DNA from: Eupeodes corollae | Lineage: Eukaryota > Arthropoda > Insecta > Diptera > Syrphidae | Assembly (NCBI RefSeq): GCF_945859685.1 | Contig: NW_026605601.1 | Location: 44,001-108,000, forward strand | Direction: 5' to 3' | Length of the DNA: 64,000 bases | Part shown: in pieces, positions 13,110-25,520 of the stretch | Numbering within the stretch: the stretch's first letter is position 1 | Layout: each line of letters begins with the position of its first letter | Position numbers and translations under genes: made by a program | Notes under the pieces: generated by a model | Databases searched by the model: none | What the model saw: only the letters and a program-made list of their open reading frames with translations | What the model was told of the DNA's origin: nothing

Positions 13110-16100
13110 TTTCTAGTACAAGTCAAGTATCTATTTTGAACCCTTGATCGATTTTGGGGGTTGGGAAGGATCAGGTGATGGTTTTGGGTGTGATTTGATT
13201 TTCGTCTAGAACATCAAAAATCCTTCAGGATGCTCCAAAATGACTCATCTATATCTATAATGATAGATCTTGATTAGGAGTATCTTTTTCTAGTACAAGT
13301 CAAGTATATATTTTGAACCCTTGATCGATTTTGGGGGTTGGGAAAGATCAGGTGATGGTTTTGGGTGTGATTTGATTTTCGTCTAGAACATCAAAAATTC
13401 TTCAGGATGCTCCAAAATGACTCATCTATATCTATAATGATAGATCTTGATTAGGACTATCTTTTTCTAGTACAAGTCAAGTATCTATTTTGAACCCTTG
13501 ATCGATTTTGGGGGTTGGGAAGGATCAGGTGATGGTTTTGGGTGTGATTTGATTTTCGTCTAGAACATCAAAAATCCTTCAGGATGCCCCAAAATGACTC
13601 ATCTATATCTATAATGATAGATCTTAATTAGGAGTATCTTTTCCTTGTACAAGTCAAGTATCTATTTTGAACCCTTGGTCGATTTTGGGGGTTGGGAAGG
13701 ATCAGGTGATGGTTTTGGGTGTGATTTGATTTTCGTCTAGAACATCAAAAATCCTTCAGGATGCTCCAAAATGACTCATCTATATCTATAATGATAGATC
13801 TTGATTAGGAGTATCTTTTTATAGTACAAGTCAAGTATCTATTTTGAACCCTTGATCGATTTTGGGGGTTGGGAATGATCAGGTGATGGTTTTGGGTATG
13901 ATTTGATTTTCGTCTAGAACATCAAAAATCCTTCAGGATGCTCCAAAATGACTCATCTATATCTATAATGATAGATCTTGATTAGGAGTATCTTTTTCTA
14001 GTACAAGTCAAGTATCTATTTTGAACCCTTGATCGATTTTGGGGGTTGGGAAGGATCAGGTGATGGTTTTGGGTGTGATTTGATTTTCGTCTAGAACATC
14101 AAAAATCCTTCAGGATGCTCCAAAATGACTCATCTATATCTATAATGATAGATCTTGATTAGGAGTATCTTTTTCTAGTACAAGTCAAGTATCTATTTTG
14201 AACCCTTGATCGATTTTGGGGGTTGGGAAGGATCAGGTGATGGTTTTGGGTGTGATTTGATTTTCGTCTAGAACATTAAAAATCCTTCAGGATGCTCCAA
14301 AATAACTCATCTATATCTATAATGATAGATCTTGATTAGGAGTATCTTTTCTAGTACAAGTCAAGTATCTATTTTGAACCAGGTGATGGTTTTGGGTGTG
14401 ATTTGATTTTCGTCTAGAACATCAAAAATCCTTCAGGATGCTCCAAAATGACTCATCTATATCTATAATGATAGATCTTGATTAGGAGTATCTTTTTCTA
14501 GTACAAGTCAAGTATCTATTTTGAACCCTTGATCGATTTTGGGGGTTGGGAAGGACCAGGTGATGGTTTTGGGTGTGATATGATTTTCGTCTAGAACATC
14601 AAAAATCCTTCAGGATGCTCCAAAATGACTCATCTATATCTATAATGATAGATCTTGATTAGGAGTATCTTTTTCTATAACAAGTCAAGTATCTATTTTG
14701 AACCCTTGATCGATTTTGAGGGTTGGGAAAGATCAGGTGATGGTTTTGGGTGTGATTTGATTTTCGTCTAGAACATCAAAAATTCTTCAGGATGCTCCAA
14801 AATGACTCATCTATATCTATAATGATAGATCTTGATTAGGACTATCTTTTTCTAGTACAAGTCAAGTATCTATTTTGAACCCTTGATCGATTTTGGGGGT
14901 TGGGAAGGATCAGGTGATGGTTTTGGGTGTGATTTGATTTTTGTCTAGAACATCAAAAATCCTTCAGGATGCTCCAAAATGACTCATCTATATCTATAAT
15001 GATAGATCTTCAGTAGGAGTATCTTTTTCTTGTACAAGTCAAGTATCTATTTTGAACCCCTGATCGATTTTGGGGGTTTGGAAGGATCAGGTGATGGTTT
15101 GGGTGTGATTTGATTTTCGTCTAGAACATCAAAAATCCTTCAGGATGCTCCAAAATGATTCATCTATATCTATAATGATAGACCTTGATTAGGAGTATCT
15201 TTTTATAGTACAAGTCAAGTATCTATTTTGAACCCTTGATCGATTTTGGGGGTTGGGAAGGATCAGGTGATGGTTTTGGGTGTGATTTGATTTTCGTCTA
15301 GAACATCAAAAATCCTTCGGGATGCTCCAAAATGACTCATCTATATCTATAATGATAGATCTTGATTAGGAGTATCTTTTTCTTGTACAAGTCAAGTATC
15401 TATTTTGAACCCTTGATCGATTTTGGGGGTTGGGAAGGATCAGGTGATGGTTTTGGGTGTGATTTGATTTTCGTCTAGAACATCAAAAATCCTTCAGGAT
15501 GCTCCAAAATAACTCATCTATATCTATAATGATAGATCTTGATTAGGAGTATCTTTTTTAGTACAAGTCAAGTATCTATTTTGAACCCTTGATCGATTTT
15601 GGGGGTTGGGAAGGATCAGGTGATGGTTTTGGGTGTGATTTGATTTTCGTCTAGAACATCAAAAATCCTTCAGGATGCTTCAAAATGACTCATCTATATC
15701 TATAATGATAGATCTTGATTAGGAGTATCTTTTTCTTGTACAAGTCAAGTATCTTTTTTGAACCCTTGATCGATTTTGGGGGTTGGGAAGGATCAGGTGA
15801 TGGTTTTGGGTGTGATTTGATTTTCGTCTAGAACATCAAAAATCCTTCAGGATGCTCCAAAATGACTCATCTATATCTATAATGATAGATCTTGATTAGG
15901 AGTATGTTTTTCTAGTACAAGTCAAGTATCTATTTTGAACCCTTGATCGATTTTGGGGGTTGGGAAGGATCAGGTGATGCTTTTGGGTATGATTTGATTT
16001 TCGTCTAGAACATCAAAAATCCTTCAGGATGCTCCAAAATGACTCATCTATATCTATAATGATAGATCTTGATTAGGAGTATCTTTTTCTAGTACAAGTC

Positions 16101-16440
16101 AAGTATCTTTTTTGAACCTTTGATCGATTTTGGGGGTTGGGAAGGATCAGGTGATGGTTTTGGGTGTGATTTGATTTTCGTCTAGAACATCAAAAATCCT
16201 TCAGGATGCTCCAAAATGACTCATCTATATCTATAATGATAGATCTTGATTAGGAGTATCTTTTTCTAGTACAAGTCAAGTATCTATTTTGAACCCTTGA
16301 TCGATTTTGGGGGTTGGGAAGGATCAGGTGATGGTTTTGGGTGTGATTTGATTTTCGTCTAGAACATCAAAAATAGTTCAGGATGCTCAAAAATGACTTA
16401 TCTATATCTATAATGATAGATCTTGATTAGGAGTATCTTT
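13110..16440. repeat. 3.33-kb satellite segment, copy A
   Basis: Private variants recur at a distance of 3330 bp: CAAGTATATA at 13301 and 16631, TCTTCAGTAGG near 15009 and 18339, the short monomer at 14376 and 17706, and AAATAGTTCA at 16371 and 19701. The segment holds about 19 monomers. Edges are approximate because surrounding monomers are so similar. Confidence 0.8.
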
Positions 16441-19400
16441 TTCTAGTACAAGTCAAGTATCTATTTTGAACCCTTGATCGATTTTGGGGGTTGGGAAGGA
16501 TCAGGTGATGGTTTTGGGTGTGATTTGATTTTCGTCTAGAACATCAAAAATCCTTCAGGATGCTCCAAAATGACTCATCTATATCTATAATGATAGATCT
16601 TGATTAGGAGTATCTTTTTCTAGTACAAGTCAAGTATATATTTTGAACCCTTGATCGATTTTGGGGGTTGGGAAAGATCAGGTGATGGTTTTGGGTGTGA
16701 TTTGATTTTCGTCTAGAACATCAAAAATTCTTCAGGATGCTCCAAAATGACTCATCTATATCTATAATGATAGATCTTGATTAGGACTATCTTTTTCTAG
16801 TACAAGTCAAGTATCTATTTTGAACCCTTGATCGATTTTGGGGGTTGGGAAGGATCAGGTGATGGTTTTGGGTGTGATTTGATTTTCGTCTAGAACATCA
16901 AAAATCCTTCAGGATGCCCCAAAATGACTCATCTATATCTATAATGATAGATCTTAATTAGGAGTATCTTTTCCTTGTACAAGTCAAGTATCTATTTTGA
17001 ACCCTTGGTCGATTTTGGGGGTTGGGAAAGATCAGGTGATGGTTTTGGGTGTGATTTGATTTTCGTCTAGAACATCAAAAATCCTTCAGGATGCTCCAAA
17101 ATGACTCATCTATATCTATAATGATAGATCTTGATTAGGAGTATCTTTTTATAGTACAAGTCAAGTATCTATTTTGAACTCTTGATCGATTTTGGGGGTT
17201 GGGAAGGATCAGGTGATGGTTTTGGGTGTGATTTGATTTTCGTCTAGAACATCAAAAATCCTTCAGGATGCTCCAAAATGACTCATCTATATCTATAATG
17301 ATAGATCTTGATTAGGAGTATCTTTTTCTAGTACAAGTCAAGTATCTATTTTGAACCCTTGATCGATTTTGGGGGTTGGGAAGGATCAGGTGATGGTTTT
17401 GGGTGTGATTTGATTTTCGTCTAGAACATCAAAAATCCTTCAGGATGCTCCAAAATGACTCATCTATATCTATAATGATAGATCTTGATTAGGAGTATCT
17501 TTTTCTAGTACAAGTCAAGTATCTATTTTGAACCCTTGATCGATTTTGGGGGTTGGGAAGGATCAGGTGATGGTTTTGGGTGTGATTTGATTTTCGTCTA
17601 GAACATTAAAAATCCTTCAGGATGCTCCAAAATAACTCATCTATATCTATAATGATAGATCTTGATTAGGAGTATCTTTTCTAGTACAAGTCAAGTATCT
17701 ATTTTGAACCAGGTGATGGTTTTGGGTGTGATTTGATTTTCGTCTAGAACATCAAAAATCCTTCAGGATGCTCCAAAATGACTCATCTATATCTATAATG
17801 ATAGATCTTGATTAGGAGTATCTTTTTCTAGTACAAGTCAAGTATCTATTTTGAACCCTTGATCGATTTTGGGGGTTGGGAAGGACCAGGTGATGGTTTT
17901 GGGTGTGATTTGATTTTCGTCTAGAACATCAAAAATCCTTCAGGATGCTCCAAAATGACTCATCTATATCTATAATGATAGATCTTGATTAGGAGTATCT
18001 TTTTCTATAACAAGTCAAGTATCTATTTTGAACCCTCGATCGATTTTGAGGGTTGGGAAAGATCAGGTGATGGTTTTGGGTGTGATTTGATTTTCGTCTA
18101 GAACATCAAAAATTCTTCAGGATGCTCCAAAATGACTCATCTATATCTATAATGATAGATCTTGATTAGGACTATCTTTTTCTAGTACAAGTCAAGTATC
18201 TATTTTGAACCCTTGATCGATTTTGGGGGTTGGGAAGGATCAGGTGATGGTTTTGGGTGTGATTTGATTTTTGTCTAGAACATCAAAAATCCTTCAGGAT
18301 GCTCCAAAATGACTCATCTATATCTATAATGATAGATCTTCAGTAGGAGTATCTTTTTCTTGTACAAGTCAAGTATCTATTTTGAACCCCTGATCGATTT
18401 TGGGGGTTTGGAAGGATCAGGTGATGGTTTGGGTGTGATTTGATTTTCGTCTAGAACATCAAAAATCCTTCAGGATGCTCCAAAATGATTCATCTATATC
18501 TATAATGATAGATCTTGATTAGGAGTATCTTTTTCAAGTACAAGTCAAGTATCTATTTTGAACCCTTGATTGATTTTGGGGGTTGGGAAGGATCAGGTGA
18601 TGGTTTTGGGTGTGATTTGATTTTCGTCTAGAACATCAAAAATCCTTCGGGATGCTCCAAAATGACTCATCTATATCTATAATGATAGATCTTGATTAGG
18701 AGTATCTTTTTCTAGTACAAGTCAAGTATCTATTTTGAACCCTTGATCGATTTTGGGGGTTGGGAAGGATCAGGTGATGGTTTTGGGTGTGATTTGATTT
18801 TCGTCTAGAACATCAAAAATCCTTCAGGATGCTCCAAAATAACTCATCTATATCTATAATGATAGATCTTGATTAGGAGTATCTTTTCTAGTACAAGTCA
18901 AGTATCTATTTTGAACCCTTGATCGATTTTGGGGGTTGGGAAGGATCAGGTGATGGTTTTGGGTGTGATTTGATTTTCGTCTAGAACATCAAAAATCCTT
19001 CAGGATGCTTCAAAATGACTCATCTATATCTATAATGATAGATCTTGATTAGGAGTATCTTTTTCTTGTACAAGTCAAGTATCTTTTTTGAACCCTTGAT
19101 CGATTTTGGGGGTTGGGAAGGATCAGGTGATGGTTTTGGGTGTGATTTGATTTTCGTCTAGAACATCAAAAATCCTTCAGGATGCTCCAAAATGACTCAT
19201 CTATATCTATAATGATAGATCTTGATTAGGAGTATGTTTTTCTAGTACAAGTCAAGTATCTATTTTGAACCCTTGATCGATTTTGGGGGTTGGGAAGGAT
19301 CAGGTGATGGTTTTGGGTATGATTTGATTTTCGTCTAGAACATCAAAAATCCTTCAGGATGCTCCAAAATGACTCATCTATATCTATAATGATAGATCTT

Positions 19401-19790
19401 GATTAGGAGTATCTTTTTCTAGTACAAGTCAAGTATCTTTTTTGAACCTTTGATCGATTTTGGGGGTTGGGAAGGATCAGGTGATGGTTTTGGGTGTGAT
19501 TTGATTTTCGTCTAGAACATCAAAAATCCTTCAGGATGCTCCAAAATGACTCATCTATATCTATAATGATAGATCTTGATTAGGAGTATCTTTTTCTAGT
19601 ACAAGTCAAGTATCTATTTTGAACCCTTGATCGATTTTGGGGGTTGGGAAGGATCAGGTGATGGTTTTGGGTGTGATTTGATTTTCGTCTAGAACATCAA
19701 AAATAGTTCAGGATGCTCAAAAATGACTTATCTATATCTATAATGATAGATCTTGATTAGGAGTATCTTTTTCTAGTACAAGTCAAGTAT
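16440..19790. repeat. 3.33-kb satellite segment, copy B
   Basis: This is the second copy of the segment at 13110-16440. It differs at only a few positions, for example GACCTT versus GATCTT near 15183 and 18513, so the duplication is recent. Similarity to copy A ends near 19795, where the diverged edge monomers begin. Confidence 0.8.
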
Positions 19791-20610
19791 CTATATTCAA
19801 CCATTGATCGATTTTGGGGGTTGGGAAGCATTAGGTGATGGTTTTGGGTGTGATTTGATTTTCGTCTAGAACATCAAAAATCCTTCAGGATGCTCCACAA
19901 TGACTCATCTTTATCTATAAAAATAGATCTTGACTAAGGGTATCTTTTTGCAAACAAGTCAAGTATCTATTTTAAACCCTTGATCGTTTTTGAGGATTGG
20001 GAAGGATCAGGTGATGGTTTTGGGTGTGATTTGATTTTCGTCTAGAACATCAAAAATCCTTCAGGATGCTCCAAAATGACTCATCTATATCTATAATGAT
20101 AGATCTTGATTGGAAGTATCTTTTTCTAGTACAAATCAAGTATTTATTTTCAACCCTTGATCAATTTTGGGGGTTGGGAAGGATCAGGTGATGGTTTTGG
20201 GTGTGATTTGATTTTCGTCTAGAACATCAAAAATCCTTCAGGATGCTCCAAAATGACTCATCTAGATCTATAATGATAGATCTTGATTAGACGTATCTTT
20301 TTCTGGTACAAGTCAAGTATCTATTTTGAACCCTTGTACGATTTTGGAGGTTCTGAAGGATCAGGTGATGGTTTTGGGTATGATTTTATTTTCGTCTAGA
20401 ACATCAAAAATCCTTCAGGATGCTCCAAAATGTCTCATCTATATCTATAATGATAGATCTTGATTAGGAGTATATTTTTCTAGTACAAGTCAAGTATCTA
20501 TTTTGAAATCTTGATCGATTTTGGGGGTTGGGAAGGATCAGGTGATGGTTTTGGGTGTGATTTGATTTTCGTCTAGAACATCAAAAATCCTTCAGGATGC
20601 TCCAAAATGA
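19790..20610. repeat. Decayed edge of the satellite array
   Basis: The last four to five monomers keep the 177-bp frame but carry many private substitutions (for example TATATTCAACCATTG near 19793, GACTAAGGG near 19933, GATTAGACG near 20286). This is the usual picture at an array edge, where unequal exchange no longer homogenises. The last monomer stops abruptly at 20610, after CCAAAATGA, where the MULE terminus begins. Confidence 0.9.
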
Positions 20611-20737
20611 GGATCGTAACGAAATCCCGCAACACAAAATCCCGCGTAACGAAATCCCGCCGATTAAATTTGATATTTTTTGTGTGACACACGCACAGAA
20701 AATGGTCGGAGTAACGAAATCCCGCCGTTGGCCGCGG
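20611..20737. repeat. Left terminal inverted repeat region, MULE copy 1
   Basis: It begins GGATCGTAACGAAATCCCGC and contains four direct copies of an AAATCCCGC core, the last near 20737. The outer part pairs with the inverted right end (25521-25663). It is followed by a MULE-internal AT-rich segment, 20738-21552, which holds AACGCTTAAA-type palindromes and no convincing gene. Confidence 0.85.
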
Positions 20738-21552
20738 GATTTTTCTACTCCTTTTTGGCAGGATTTCTAGTACGGCATAAAAAAGTACTCTGGAAAAAAT
20801 ATTTTATGGAAAAGTAGTGAAAAATATTTTGTCTGAAAAAAATATTTTTTCCTTCTTGTCGCTTATCGCTTGTTATTTTCTTTGAAAATTTATTTTGGTG
20901 GATTGTTAGGTTATTCGTATGTAAAATTTGATTTTGAAGCTTATTCCGGCGAAGTTAGCCTCTTGAGGGTATTTGTGAAAAAATTGATTTTTAGCACGCT
21001 TAAAGTCGTATTTAAGCTAAAATCGATTTTTTTGGAAAAAACGCTCCAAAAGTAGAAATCTTGTTTTCATCTCTTTGAATATTTTTTGAAGCTCTCAAAA
21101 CGCTTAAACACCGTTTTAAGCTAGTAAATTTTCAAGCGCTTAAGAACATTCTCAGAATGAACGTTCTAAAACGCTTAAAAACGCCTATGAAAGGGCAGCG
21201 AACTCAACACGCTTAAAATGCTTTTTAAGCGTAAAGGAAGATTCACATATCGAATCACCCAAAACGCGAAAAAGCACTTCGAGCGCTGTCGCCACTCTAA
21301 ATAGAGCGCTGGTTGAACTACAAGTTCATATCTCTGTGTGAGGTGTTCACCTCACGGAGTCCTAAGAAGAACTGAAAATAATGCCAAATGAGCACTACTT
21401 TTATACTCTTTTCAAAGGATGCATGACAGTTTTTTCAATTTGATTTGGATACACCTCCTTCGTACTTGTTGATTCTCATAATTGAGAGTGAGGAAGGAGA
21501 TTTTGCGAAAGCAATCATACAGGATTACAGTCAATTATTTTTGTCTAAAAAA

Positions 21553-22272
21553 GTTGTTGATATAGGCGCCTGCCTGGCGACTTTACATACCCTAAGCGGA
21601 GCAACGGAGTTGCGTGAGCGGGTGTGAACCCCAAAAAGCGGAGTTTAAATCCTGAGATCCCGCGAAGCGGGCCACCCACACGTGCTTTTATTAAAAAAGT
21701 TGTTGATACAGGCGCCTGCCTGGCGATTTTACATACCCTAAGCGGAGCAACGGAGTTGCGTGAGCGGGTGTGAACCCCGAAAAGTGGAGTTTAAATCCTG
21801 AGATCCCGCGAAGCGGGCCACCCACAGGTGCTTTTATTAAAAAAAAGTTGTTGATATAGGCGCCTGCCTGGCGACTTTACATACCCTAAGCGGAGCAACG
21901 GAGTTGCGTGAGCGGGTGTGAACCCCGAAAAGCGGAGTTTAAATCCTGAGATCCCGCGAAGCGGGCCACCCACAGGTGCTTTTATTAAAAAAGTTGTTGA
22001 CACAGGCGCCTGCCTGGCGATTTTACATACCCTAAGCGGAGCAATGGAGTTGCGTGAGCGTGTGTGAACCCCGAAAAGTGGAGTTTAAATCCTGAGATCC
22101 CGCGAAGCGCGCCACCCACAGGTGCTTTTATTAAAAAAAAGTTGTTGATATAGACGCCTGCCTGTCGACTTTACATACCCTAAGCGGAGCAACGGAGTTG
22201 CGTGAGCGGTTGTGACGCCGAAAAGTGGAGTTTAAATCCTGAGAACCCGCGAAGCGGTACAACCACAGGTAC
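21553..22272. repeat. Five tandem 146-148 bp hairpin-rich repeats in MULE copy 1
   Basis: Units start with GTTGTTGATA at 21553, 21699, 21847, 21993 and 22141. Each is GC-rich compared with the rest of the element and holds short perfect hairpins: GCAAC/GTTGC with a 3-base loop, CCCGC/GCGGG with a 3-base loop, and a near-perfect stem around AACCCCG. Some units contain the palindrome CAGGCGCCTG. The function is unknown. The small open frames in this region have no ATG and look accidental. Confidence 0.9.
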
Positions 22273-22352
22273 TGTTTTAAAACAAAATTTGTTCACTTCG
22301 ATTAGAGTTTATTAAAAAATAATACTAATGCAGTCAATTTCCAAGAAGATGT

Positions 22353-22389
22353 ATCTCCTCATAAATAATTGGTCGTCCTGAAAAAGACG
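22353..22389 (-). terminator. Histone-like 3' stem-loop and downstream element, MULE copy 1 transposase
   Basis: On the minus strand, 36 nt after the transposase stop, lies CGTCTT-TTTC-AGGACG (22389-22374). It has 6-bp arms with one T-G wobble and the loop TTTC seen in histone genes. The 3' flank starts ACCA, and AGGAGAT (22359-22353) follows exactly 14 nt after the stem. The resident H4 and H2B genes have AAGAGAT 14 nt after their stem. The stem-loop differs at one base from the host H2A stem-loop at 25995-26010. A canonical AATAAA also exists further downstream on this strand (22313-22308), so poly(A) formation remains possible. Confidence 0.75.
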
Positions 22390-22425
22390 GATTGATTAAC
22401 TTTTATTTGGAAGGCCAGCTACCTT

Positions 22426-24167
22426 CTATGCCAAACTAAGATTGTGAGCAACATTTCTTAAATACTGGACTTTGTCGCCTGATGTCCTCCTGCTCAACAC
22501 TCTCTGCAGCTTTTCGTTCCTCTTTACTGCCTTAGTTGTTGGTGGCTCTTCTCCCCGCCGAACTCTCTCAACTGACAGTTTTGCAACAATGCATTCTTTT
22601 GAGAGGTCCCCAATCAACTTGTAGAGGCCTGCATGTCTTTGGCTTACTACGACCTTAAGCCGTCTATGCCATGCCTCGACACTGTTTTGGGTTCTAGGAA
22701 AACTAGTTTCACTAGCAGCACCCGTTGTCCAAAAGTCTGGACTGTATCGAGGTCTTGATGAAGAGCTCCCCAAGTAGTTTCTTTTGAACCACTTTGCCAG
22801 CGTCTTGCTTTCGGCAAATTCCAAGGCCCCGTATGCTGCCTCAAAATATTCTAGAACCTCGCCTGGCGGCACAAAAGCCAGTGCTTTCCATGGCAAAATT
22901 TTCATTTTGCCCATATTTCACTTGAAAGCCCAAATTTTTGACTTTCCGCCAAATTATTTGGCCAAAATGAAATAGACACCCGTTGGTCTGGGTGTTTGGA
23001 AAAAATGTTTGGGCGGATCTTATGATGGCCATTTCGAAGTCCGAAATTATCCTTTCTGGATTAAGCGATATATTTAATTTGAGGCGCATTTGAGGAGTTG
23101 GAGCCAAAATTCTTCATACGCCTCCTTCGACTTCCGGCTCATTAGGCAGTAGACAAGGGGGACAACAATTCCATCAATATGGCCATGTACGGAAAACAAT
23201 TGCCCCATTATTGTTGGCACCACTGCAAATGTCCCATCCACCAGCCAGCATTTTGCCTCAGACAAAAGCTGGATGGTTTGCCTTGTGCCCAACAAAATGT
23301 TCTTGCCGCCCGGGTATGAATCCTCGGAAAGCACAAAGAGCTCACCGTCGGTATACTTAATGTGTTCCGGAATACAAATCTCCTCCAGCGTAGAAGGCTC
23401 TTTAATAAGGCTTTCACGGACTCGATGAATTCTCATCTTTTGAGCTGCCTTTGAGGGAAGGCTTGGTCGACAAGCGGGCTCGACCATTGTAATTGTGTCC
23501 CTGATTATAATGCTTGGGGGCAGTGCCTCTTTGGCTTTAAGCTTAATTTGGTGGTTGGCTTTATGGACTTCCTTTTGGAAAGCCATAGGAGCGTGGGTAT
23601 GGTCGTTCACCTTGTTGGAAACCACCACCACGTCACCAACATCTACTGTGTGAAGTCTTGCAGTGCATCGCAAAGACTTTCTTTCAGCACAGCACCAGAA
23701 GCTTTTTTCTCCTCTTTTTCTCTCCAAGTGGAAGAGGTAACCATCTTTTTCAATTTTTCTTCCTCCTTTATTGGAGTGCACAACCTAAAAATAAAAGAAA
23801 ATATTGACTTTAACAAAAGTTTTTTAAAAAGTTAAAGATAAAAACTAGACAATTTGTATATTTGTAAAATTTTGTGAATAATTCAGTTTAATATTAATTA
23901 AAATAACGCTTTTCCAACAAAAAATTATTATATTCTAACACTTAAATAGATTATATAAAATCACTGTAATCACTTTTCCATTTTATTTTGTAGGTTTCAC
24001 TGTCAGAATTCTTCACTTTTGAATAACACATAGATTTAATAAAAAAATTTACTTTTTAATTAAACACTTTTCTACCTTTTCCACTAAGGTTCACAAGATT
24101 TCACAATTGGAAACATATGACACAATCACATATTAACTCTACATACCTGGGCATTTCCGAAATCCAT
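22426..24167 (-). pseudogene. MULE transposase, frameshifted copy
   Basis: The structure matches copy 2: a 7-codon first exon at 24167-24147 (MDFGNAQ), a GTATGT donor, an intron at 24146-23785 ending in TTTTAG, and a long second exon from 23784. It encodes an N-terminal FLYWCH zinc finger (W, CC, C, HTH ligands), the MULE DDE domain with VDGTF and ISDFE, and the NSVEAWH segment. Relative to copy 2 it has lost 1 base near 23081 and 14 bases near 22890, so the frame breaks twice. Unlike copy 2 it keeps the normal HTH zinc-ligand motif. Confidence 0.9.
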
Positions 24168-24834
24168 TTTCACAATACTTCACGTAGAATTTCACTGTTT
24201 TCACTGTTTTCACTATTATTTCACTGTTTGATCACTGTTTTTCACTGATATTTAAAAAGGATCACGTTTAATTAATGATTAGTATATGGAACTGAGAACT
24301 AAAAAGTACGAACCATGAAAAAAGGACGAATTATAGTCAAATTTTACACAAAATATCACTTTTGAAATTTGACATTTTAATTACTACAACGAGCAACCAA
24401 TTGACAAATGAAAAAAATTAATGCCGTTTTGACAATTTGTTGCGTATCAAAAATCAAAAATTAGAAAAATTTATGAACTATTGATTATTAACCTGTAATA
24501 TGCATTAAAGGACGAAAAAAATTTTGGTTTCAAATAAAAACCTTGCACTGACTAATTTTAAATGAAATAACATACTTTATCCATTTGTTTTGGTCCTTAG
24601 AATTTTTGTGTAGCAAAACTATTCAACTAAGAACAAAAATGTCAAAGGAAAGAACAAATTTACCGGAGCATTATATGAATAACTATAAAGGCAAAATTTT
24701 CACTTTTTGAAAGATTTTTTTTTTTTGAAATTAGTTTCACTCTTTACAATTTTTTGTAAGTCCTCAAAAGAACATTTTAACACTAAATTTCTTAAGTTCT
24801 GAAAAGCTTGAACGAAATTTTAAGCATTTTCTAC

Positions 24835-25140
24835 CTCAAACCCAATCGCCACAAAACGCTTAAAATGATATTGAAGCGAAAAAGAGAATTCCATCCCACG
24901 GGACTCTAAAACGCTTAAACACGATTTTAAGCGTTCTCAACCCAAAACGCTTAAAATGAAATCGAAGCGAAAAAGAGAATTCCATCCCACGGAACTCTAA
25001 AACGCTTAAACACCATTTTAAGCGTTTTCAACCCCAAACCCAATCGCCACAAAACGCTTAAAATGATATCCAAGCGAAATAGAGAATTCCATCCCACGGA
25101 ACTCTAAAACGCTTAAACGCCATTTTAAGAGTTCTTGACC
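24835..25140. repeat. Subterminal palindromic repeats, MULE copy 1
   Basis: About three tandem units of roughly 100 bp contain inverted AACGCTTAAA and TTTAAGCGTT arms separated by about 6 bases, with a conserved GAGAATTCCATCCCACGG between them. Related motifs also occur on the left side (21100-21240). Copy 2 has one unit more. They could bind transposase; this is inference. The segment between the gene and these repeats (24168-24834) is AT-rich, with no recognised feature beyond repeated TTTTCACTGTT near the first exon. Confidence 0.8.
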
Positions 25141-25520
25141 CATCCCCTAAGCATGCTAAAAATGTCCTTTACGCATCCAAGGAATCTTGCTATTCCTGAA
25201 TGCTAAGAACATTCCAAGCAATGCTTTACTTACCATAAACCCCTCACTCCATACCTACCTGTTCAGGAGCATTCATTCCCAACCACCTTTGCATGCATCC
25301 CGCCGTCTACTGAAGAATTTCCAAAAATATTCTTGGTTAAGTACAATTTTGAAACGACAATTTTTTTTCCTTCGTTCCACAGATTCTCACGATTTGATAC
25401 ACCAAAACCAATACAGTGCTGTCTTTCAAACAATCTAAAAAGTATCCATGATTCTCATCGAAGAGTGTTTCCTTTCATATGAAAACAGCGGTGTCGAAAT
25501 AATTTGAAAAGGGAGCGAAA

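Larger units (their letters stand above)
1..19790. repeat. 177-bp AT-rich satellite array
   Basis: Head-to-tail monomers start at 1, 178, 355, 531, 708, 854 and onward with a period of 177 bp; a subtype is 176 bp because it has one T fewer in its opening T-run. Ten monomers lack the same 30 bases (junctions near 743, 2305, 3336, 4803, 7604, 9343, 10905, 12113, 14376, 17706). Each monomer carries a G-rich stretch, an XbaI-like TCTAGA and a small dyad with 6-base arms ATCTAT and ATAGAT. Neighbouring monomers differ by only a few bases, so the array is homogenised. No gene is present. The monomer length is near a nucleosome repeat, as in many pericentromeric satellites, but the chromosomal location is not shown by this sequence. 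Confidence 0.98.

Noticed and set aside
1..20610. CRISPR array
   Set aside because: The whole 177-bp unit repeats with no distinct spacers, and the genome is clearly eukaryotic.
21445..21627. 60-aa frame MDTPPSYLLILIIESEEGDF, also in MULE copy 2
   Set aside because: Starts at TTG, not ATG, and runs into the tandem hairpin repeat; conservation between two copies of one transposon is not evidence of coding.
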